NCBI RefSeq assembly: GCF_009733815.1
Contig: NZ_WNXY01000010.1
Location: 1 to 64,000, forward strand
Length of the DNA: 64,000 nt
Direction of reading: 5' to 3'
DNA from: Pseudactinotalea suaedae
Lineage (GTDB): Bacteria > Actinomycetota > Actinomycetes > Actinomycetales > Beutenbergiaceae
Positions 60,262 to 64,000 of this stretch are shown one piece after another. Under the pieces are notes generated by a model. That model made no database searches. It worked only from the letters and a program-made list of their open reading frames with translations, and had not been told where the DNA came from. Each line of letters starts with the position of its first letter. The first letter of the stretch is position 1. The position numbers and the translations under genes are program-made.

Positions 60262-61169
60262 CGGTCCCTTCGCTTGTTCACCAGGAACTGCAGCACCGTG
60301 ACGCCGATGCAGATGAGGAACAGCACGATCGCCACCGTGGAGGCGTACCCGAAGTCCCGCTCCACGAAGCCGGTGTCGTAGATGTACTGCGACAGCACCA
60401 AGGTGGCTGTGCCCGGGCCGCCGTTGGTCATCACGAGGATCAGGTCGAAGACCTTGAAGCTGCCGATCGTGAGCATCACGGTGACGAAGAAGGTCGTCGG
60501 GCGCAGCCCGGGCATCGTGACGTTCCGGAACCGCTGCCAGGCGTTGGCGCCGTCGATGCGTGCGGCCTCGTACAGCTCGCTCGGGATCGCCTGCAGACCC
60601 GCGAGGAACAGCAACATGTAGTAGCCCATGTCGCGCCAGATCGAGACCAGGATGATCGCGGGCATCGCCCAGTCGGTCGAGGTGGTCCAGCCCGGCGGGT
60701 TCGCGATCCCGATCGCCTCGAGGAACTGGTTGACCGGCCCGGCCTCGGGCGAGAACAACATGTTCCAGACGACGGCGATCGCCACGATCGAGGTGATGTA
60801 AGGGAAGAAGGCGACCGTGCGGAAGAAGGCCACCCCGCGCAGCTTCTGGTTGAGCAGGACCGCCAGTCCCAGCGCCGCCCCGAGCGTGAGCGGGATGTGG
60901 AAGACCGCGTAATACAGGGTGTTGAGCAGCGCGGTGTGGAAGGTGCTGTCGGCCAGCAGTCGCTGGTAGTTCTCCAGGCCGGTGAACTCGGCCGCCCCGA
61001 AGGCGTTCCAGCTCGTGAACCCCAGGTACATGAGGATCAGCACCGGGACCAGCGTGAAGGTGGCGAACCCGAGGAAGTTCGGCAGGATGAAGGTCCAGCC
61101 CACCAGGGCGCGCCGGCGCCTCAGTCGCCTGCCGGGGGCGCGGGGGCGCTCGATGGTCGTCGCTGACAT
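60258..61169 (-). CDS. Sugar ABC transporter permease (MalF-type, CUT1)
   Basis: 303 residues, six membrane helices, with the EAA-loop SELYEAARIDGANAWQRFRN. RRALVGWTFILPNFLGFATF at the N-terminus is typical of MalF/YesP-like subunits without the large periplasmic insertion. It pairs with the MalG-type protein and the lipoprotein encoded next to it. The four-base overlap with the following gene suggests coupled synthesis. The upstream 80 bases hold a very strong hairpin (61206-61240). Confidence 0.9.
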   Translation of the reverse strand: MSATTIERPRAPGRRLRRRRALVGWTFILPNFLGFATFTLVPVLILMYLGFTSWNAFGAAEFTGLENYQRLLADSTFHTALLNTLYYAVFHIPLTLGAALGLAVLLNQKLRGVAFFRTVAFFPYITSIVAIAVVWNMLFSPEAGPVNQFLEAIGIANPPGWTTSTDWAMPAIILVSIWRDMGYYMLLFLAGLQAIPSELYEAARIDGANAWQRFRNVTMPGLRPTTFFVTVMLTIGSFKVFDLILVMTNGGPGTATLVLSQYIYDTGFVERDFGYASTVAIVLFLICIGVTVLQFLVNKRRDR

Positions 61170-61205
61170 GCGTGCTCCTTGCAGCGTGTGGCGTGGTATG
61201 CCGAT

Positions 61206-61240
61206 CGGGGTGGTGCCGGCAGGTGCCGGTCACCACCCCG
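61206..61240. other. Strong intercistronic hairpin after the sugar-binding lipoprotein gene
   Basis: Arms CGGGGTGGTG and CACCACCCCG (10 bp) enclose a second perfect stem CCGGCA/TGCCGG; CCGA and TCGG at the base may extend it. It lies between the lipoprotein stop and the first permease start. Such hairpins commonly raise binding-protein mRNA over permease mRNA (processing stop or partial terminator). Confidence 0.75.
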
Positions 61241-61249
61241 ACGGTCGGA

Positions 61250-62557
61250 TCAGCCCAGGACCTCGTCCTGAGCGCGGGCGATGGCAGCGGCGATGCCCTC
61301 GGCCGGGCTGATGTTGCCGGTCATGATCTCCGAGTGAGCGTCGTCGAGGATCGTCTGCAGCGGCGGCGTGCCGGAGTTCACCGGGGCCTCGGGCACCGGC
61401 TGCTGCGAGGAGAACGCGGTGCGGGCCACGTCGTCGGTCGGAACACCCTCGAGCCCGAACATCACCTCGGCCACGGCCTCGGTGGTGTACGCGGGCATGA
61501 TCCCGATGGCAGCCAGCTCGCTCGCTGCCTCCTCGGAGCCGATGTAGGCCAGGAACTCCTTGGCGGCGTCGAGCTTGTCCTCGTCGATCGCGGCGTTGAT
61601 GCCGATCGCGGTCGGGTTGCCCTGCGTGATCGGGGCGTCGAGCGTGCTGTCGTCCAGCTGCGGCATCGGCGCGAAGCTCCAGCCGAAGGTGTCGGCGTCA
61701 CCGCTCTCCTGCTGCGCGAGCAGCGTCGCCACGTACCACGAGCCCATCGGCATCATCGCGACCTTCTGCGTGCCGAACTGGCCCTGGTAGGTGAGCGAGT
61801 TGGTCGTCACGGTGCCGTAGCTCTCCTGCGCGCCCGCCTCCTGCAGCTCCATCGCACGCTCGTAGAACGGCACCATGTACTCCCAATCGGCGGCGAGGAA
61901 CTCCTCGTCGGAGCCGGCCTGGGCGTTCGCGAAGCCGGTCACCAGGCTCGTCCAGCCGTGCTGGTACGTGGCCTTCGCCTCGGTGCCTGCCAGCCCCTCC
62001 TGCAGCGCCATCGACGCGGCCACGTAGTCGTCCCACGTCCACGTGCCGTCCGGGATCTCGACACCGGCCTGCTCGAAGAGGTCCACGTTGTAGTAGAGGA
62101 ACCAGGCGTCCTGCCGGTACGGGATGGCGTAGGTGGCGCCATCCACGGCGTAGGCATCGACGCCCAGGATGTCGCCGCTCAGCTCGGACGCGACGTCGCT
62201 GACGTCGACCAGCTGGCCGCCCTCCTGGTAGGTGGGCAGCGTCGTCACCGTCTTGAGCGGGTACAGGTCCGGCGCCGAGCCGGCGGCGAGATCCGCCGTC
62301 AGCTGGGTGTCGTAGTTCGCCGCGTCGTACTCGAGCACCGAGATCGAGACCTCGGGGTTCTGCTCGGTGAAGCCGTCCACGAGCACCTGGAACTCCGGGG
62401 TCGTCGAGAGCGACCAGCCTGCGAGCACGAGGTCGGTCGAGCCGCCCTCACCGCCGCCGTTCGAGCCACCGGAGCCTCCGCCGTCGTCGGAGCAGCCCGC
62501 GAGCACGAGCATCGCTCCTGCCAGTACGGCCACGCCTGCCTTCGTCGTTCGCCTCAT
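61250..62557 (-). CDS. Extracellular solute-binding lipoprotein (sugar, CUT1)
   Basis: 435 residues. The signal peptide ends in the lipobox LVLAGC, with Cys about residue 22 as the lipidated residue, then a Gly/Ser linker. The mature part is a family 1 solute-binding fold with ADLAAGSAPDLYPLKTV, GATYAIPYRQDAWFLYYNVD and EFLAYIGSEEAASELAA. It captures a sugar or oligosaccharide for the two permeases encoded downstream. Its gene is bracketed by strong hairpins on both sides, a sign of differential mRNA levels. The ligand cannot be read from the sequence. Confidence 0.92.
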   Translation of the reverse strand: MRRTTKAGVAVLAGAMLVLAGCSDDGGGSGGSNGGGEGGSTDLVLAGWSLSTTPEFQVLVDGFTEQNPEVSISVLEYDAANYDTQLTADLAAGSAPDLYPLKTVTTLPTYQEGGQLVDVSDVASELSGDILGVDAYAVDGATYAIPYRQDAWFLYYNVDLFEQAGVEIPDGTWTWDDYVAASMALQEGLAGTEAKATYQHGWTSLVTGFANAQAGSDEEFLAADWEYMVPFYERAMELQEAGAQESYGTVTTNSLTYQGQFGTQKVAMMPMGSWYVATLLAQQESGDADTFGWSFAPMPQLDDSTLDAPITQGNPTAIGINAAIDEDKLDAAKEFLAYIGSEEAASELAAIGIMPAYTTEAVAEVMFGLEGVPTDDVARTAFSSQQPVPEAPVNSGTPPLQTILDDAHSEIMTGNISPAEGIAAAIARAQDEVLG

Positions 62558-62583
62558 TGCGTTGTTTCCTCCTGCTGGGGTCG

Positions 62584-62602
62584 AGGCCCGCGGATCGGGC
62601 CT
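62584..62602. other. Intercistronic hairpin between dehydrogenase and lipoprotein genes
   Basis: Perfect seven-base arms AGGCCCG and CGGGCCT around CGGAT, just upstream of the lipoprotein start on the minus strand. Likely mRNA-stabilising or attenuating. Confidence 0.6.
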
Positions 62603-62614
62603 GCTGTGCGGGTC

Positions 62615-62633
62615 CCGAGCTGAGACAGCTCGG
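62615..62633. other. Second intercistronic hairpin between dehydrogenase and lipoprotein genes
   Basis: Perfect eight-base arms CCGAGCTG and CAGCTCGG around AGA, 12 bases from the first hairpin and immediately after the dehydrogenase stop. Confidence 0.6.
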
Positions 62634-62645
62634 CCGTGGTGAAGC

Positions 62646-63653
62646 TCATGCGCTGACGCCGACGGTCTCGACGGACACGGCGCCGCGTACCGGTGCGCCC
62701 GCGACCAGATCCGCCAGCGCGTCGAGCGCGTGGTGGGCGAGCCGCCTGGTCTCCGAGCCCAGCGAGCCGGCGAGGTGCGGGGTGACCATGACGTTCGGCA
62801 GCGCGAGCAGACCGTGACCGCGCGGGAGCGGCTCGGGCTCGGTCACGTCCAGGATCGCGTCGATCCTGCCGGCGGCGCACTCGCGCAGCAGCGCGTCGTG
62901 GTCGACCAGCCCACCGCGCGCGGTGTTGATCAGGGTCGCGCCGTCCGGGAGCAGCGCGAGCTCGGCGGCGCCGATCATGCCCCGGGTCGCCTCGCCGAGC
63001 GGAGCGTGCAACGAGAGGATCTCGCTGCTGCGCAGCAGCGAGGGCAGCGACACGAGCTCGCCGCCCGCAGCGGCCACGTCGGCCGCCTGGGCGTAGGGGT
63101 CGGCCACGAGCACGCCTGCCGGCTGCAGCACCCGGTGGATGAGCTCCAGAGTGCGTCGCCCGATCCGTGAGAACCCGACGAGCCCGATCGTGCGGCCGAG
63201 GTTGGACAGCTCCCCGTCGCTCACCGCACCCCACGACACCGGCCGTTCGCGGTTCGCCGCCGCGAGGGGGACCGCCCGCTTGCCGGCCAGGATGATCGCG
63301 GCGAGCGCGAACTCGGCCACCGGGATCGCGTTGGCGTCGGCGCCGGAGACCACCGTGATGCCGCGCGCGTACGCCTCCGGCGGCACCAGCGACCGCACGC
63401 TCCCCGCGGCGTGCAGCACGGCGCGCAACCGCGGCGCCCCGTCCAGCACTTGCGTCGTGATCGGCGGGCATCCCCAGGAGGTGATGAGCACCTCGACGTC
63501 GGCGAGCCGCGCCATCGTGGCGTCATCGAACCGGTCCGACCATGCAGGGTCACCGAGCACGGCGAGCGCGCGGAGCCGCTCGAGCTCGGCGCGACCGAAC
63601 AGCTGCTGGTGGACGCGCCCGTCCATCACCAGCAGAACCTGCGGGTCGTCCAT
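62646..63653 (-). CDS. D-isomer-specific 2-hydroxyacid dehydrogenase family protein
   Basis: 335 residues. The NAD-binding domain has TIGLVGFSRIGRRTLELI (GxGxxG-like with Phe-Ser in the middle), LINTARGGLVDHDALL (catalytic Arg region), DVTEPEPLPRGHGL (Glu) and MVTPHLAGSLGSE (catalytic His). Expected NAD(P)-dependent interconversion of a 2-keto and 2-hydroxy acid. As first gene of the sugar ABC operon it may process a sugar acid derived from the imported substrate. It faces the DeoR-family gene across 170 bases containing a palindromic operator. Confidence 0.87.
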   Translation of the reverse strand: MDDPQVLLVMDGRVHQQLFGRAELERLRALAVLGDPAWSDRFDDATMARLADVEVLITSWGCPPITTQVLDGAPRLRAVLHAAGSVRSLVPPEAYARGITVVSGADANAIPVAEFALAAIILAGKRAVPLAAANRERPVSWGAVSDGELSNLGRTIGLVGFSRIGRRTLELIHRVLQPAGVLVADPYAQAADVAAAGGELVSLPSLLRSSEILSLHAPLGEATRGMIGAAELALLPDGATLINTARGGLVDHDALLRECAAGRIDAILDVTEPEPLPRGHGLLALPNVMVTPHLAGSLGSETRRLAHHALDALADLVAGAPVRGAVSVETVGVSA

Positions 63654-63739
63654 GACTCGATCTCACTCACCGTCGAGGGCCAGATGTTCGTTCCTGATCG
63701 TTTACGTGCCTATGATGCGGCCTGACGGTAAGCGAACAG

Positions 63740-63770
63740 GTTCGATCGTGTCAACACGACATGATCGAAC
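63740..63770. promoter_or_regulatory. Palindromic operator, probable DeoR-type regulator site
   Basis: Twelve-base arms GTTCGATCGTGT (63740-63751) and ACATGATCGAAC (63759-63770), one mismatch, seven-base centre. A related half-site ATGTTCG lies at 63684-63690 and matches CGAACAT at the right edge. It stands between the divergent ABC operon and the DeoR-family gene, so it probably controls both. Confidence 0.65.
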
Positions 63771-63823
63771 ATCCCTGACCGGCGTGGTGGACGGCACACT
63801 GTGGGCACGAGGGAAGGTGAGCG

Positions 63824-64000
63824 ATGAGCGAGGACGGCACCGCGTCGGCCGAGAGCCGGGCGCTCGGCGCGTCACGACGCTCCGAGGTCCTCGCCGCGGT
63901 GCGCCGCCACGGCACCGTCCGGGTCGCCGAGCTGGCGGCCCAGTTCGACGTGACCCCGGTGACCATCCGTCGCGACCTGGCCGACCTCGACGAGGCCGGG
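63824..64000 (+). CDS. DeoR-family transcriptional regulator, N-terminal part (cut by window edge)
   Basis: 59 residues are visible before the window ends. RRSEVLAAVRRHGTVRVAEL followed by FDVTPVTIRRDLADLDEAG is the winged helix-turn-helix of DeoR/SgcR proteins, with the TIRRDL recognition helix. The sugar-phosphate-binding C-terminal domain lies outside. GGGAAGG stands before the ATG. It is divergent from the sugar ABC operon and likely represses it until an inducer, perhaps a phosphorylated form of the imported sugar, binds. Confidence 0.85.
   Translation, partial: MSEDGTASAESRALGASRRSEVLAAVRRHGTVRVAELAAQFDVTPVTIRRDLADLDEAG

Noticed and set aside
1-64000. tRNA, rRNA or prophage genes
   Set aside because: No cloverleaf-like sequence, rRNA segment or phage structural gene was recognised on reading; a tRNA scan could still find something missed.

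Overview
High-GC (about 70%) DNA with actinobacterial codon use. It carries many GTG/TTG starts, tightly overlapped (ATGA/TGATG) operons, TagGH-like export, three LytR-CpsA-Psr (LCP) ligases and a fused PutA. I read it as a chromosomal segment of a Gram-positive actinobacterium. Something near Cellulomonadaceae/Promicromonosporaceae or another Micrococcales family is a guess from gene style; no rRNA or other taxonomic marker is present.

Layout. 1-465: 3' end of an IS481-type transposase running into a 31-bp repeat array that switches orientation. 593-7806: housekeeping genes, namely an AlkA-type glycosylase, a NarL-type two-component system with a DUF4097 protein, a Cdc48-like AAA+ ATPase with a TPR partner, and a Nudix CoA pyrophosphatase. 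7839-11267: PutA on the minus strand. 11463-53316: a very large surface-glycopolymer island. It encodes a UDP-GlcNAc-to-UDP-GlcNAc(3NAc)A pathway (18140-22211, minus), a TagG/TagH-like ABC-2 exporter (22412-24107), a second PglK/MsbA-like ABC exporter (38910), about a dozen glycosyltransferases including a two-domain fusion, two acyltransferases, a DUF2304/DUF6541 pair and an epimerase. Four secreted proteins built around the same FG-GAP repeat are interspersed: CAP-FG-GAP, SpoIID-FG-GAP, amidase-FG-GAP and an FG-GAP-like protein without an enzyme domain. 53499-57533: three consecutive LCP proteins, the expected ligases that join a glycopolymer to peptidoglycan. 57534-64000: a CoA-binding protein and a CPT-like kinase on divergent leaderless promoters, then a CUT1 sugar ABC operon (DUF624, two permeases, lipoprotein, 2-hydroxyacid dehydrogenase) divergent from a truncated DeoR-family regulator, with a clear palindromic operator between them.

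How the parts may fit. Nucleotide-sugar enzymes make a diacetamido-uronic acid donor. The glycosyltransferases assemble a glycan on a lipid carrier, the ABC systems flip it, acyltransferases decorate it, LCP proteins attach it to the wall, and FG-GAP proteins with wall-cleaving or wall-binding domains act on the finished surface. The initiating phosphoglycosyltransferase and any polymerase are not in the window.

Non-coding signals worth attention: a family of 27-31 bp tandem repeats in three intergenic gaps; a recurrent -10 box placed six or seven bases before the start codon (leaderless genes) at about ten genes; three strong hairpins flanking the sugar-binding lipoprotein gene; and the DeoR-type operator.
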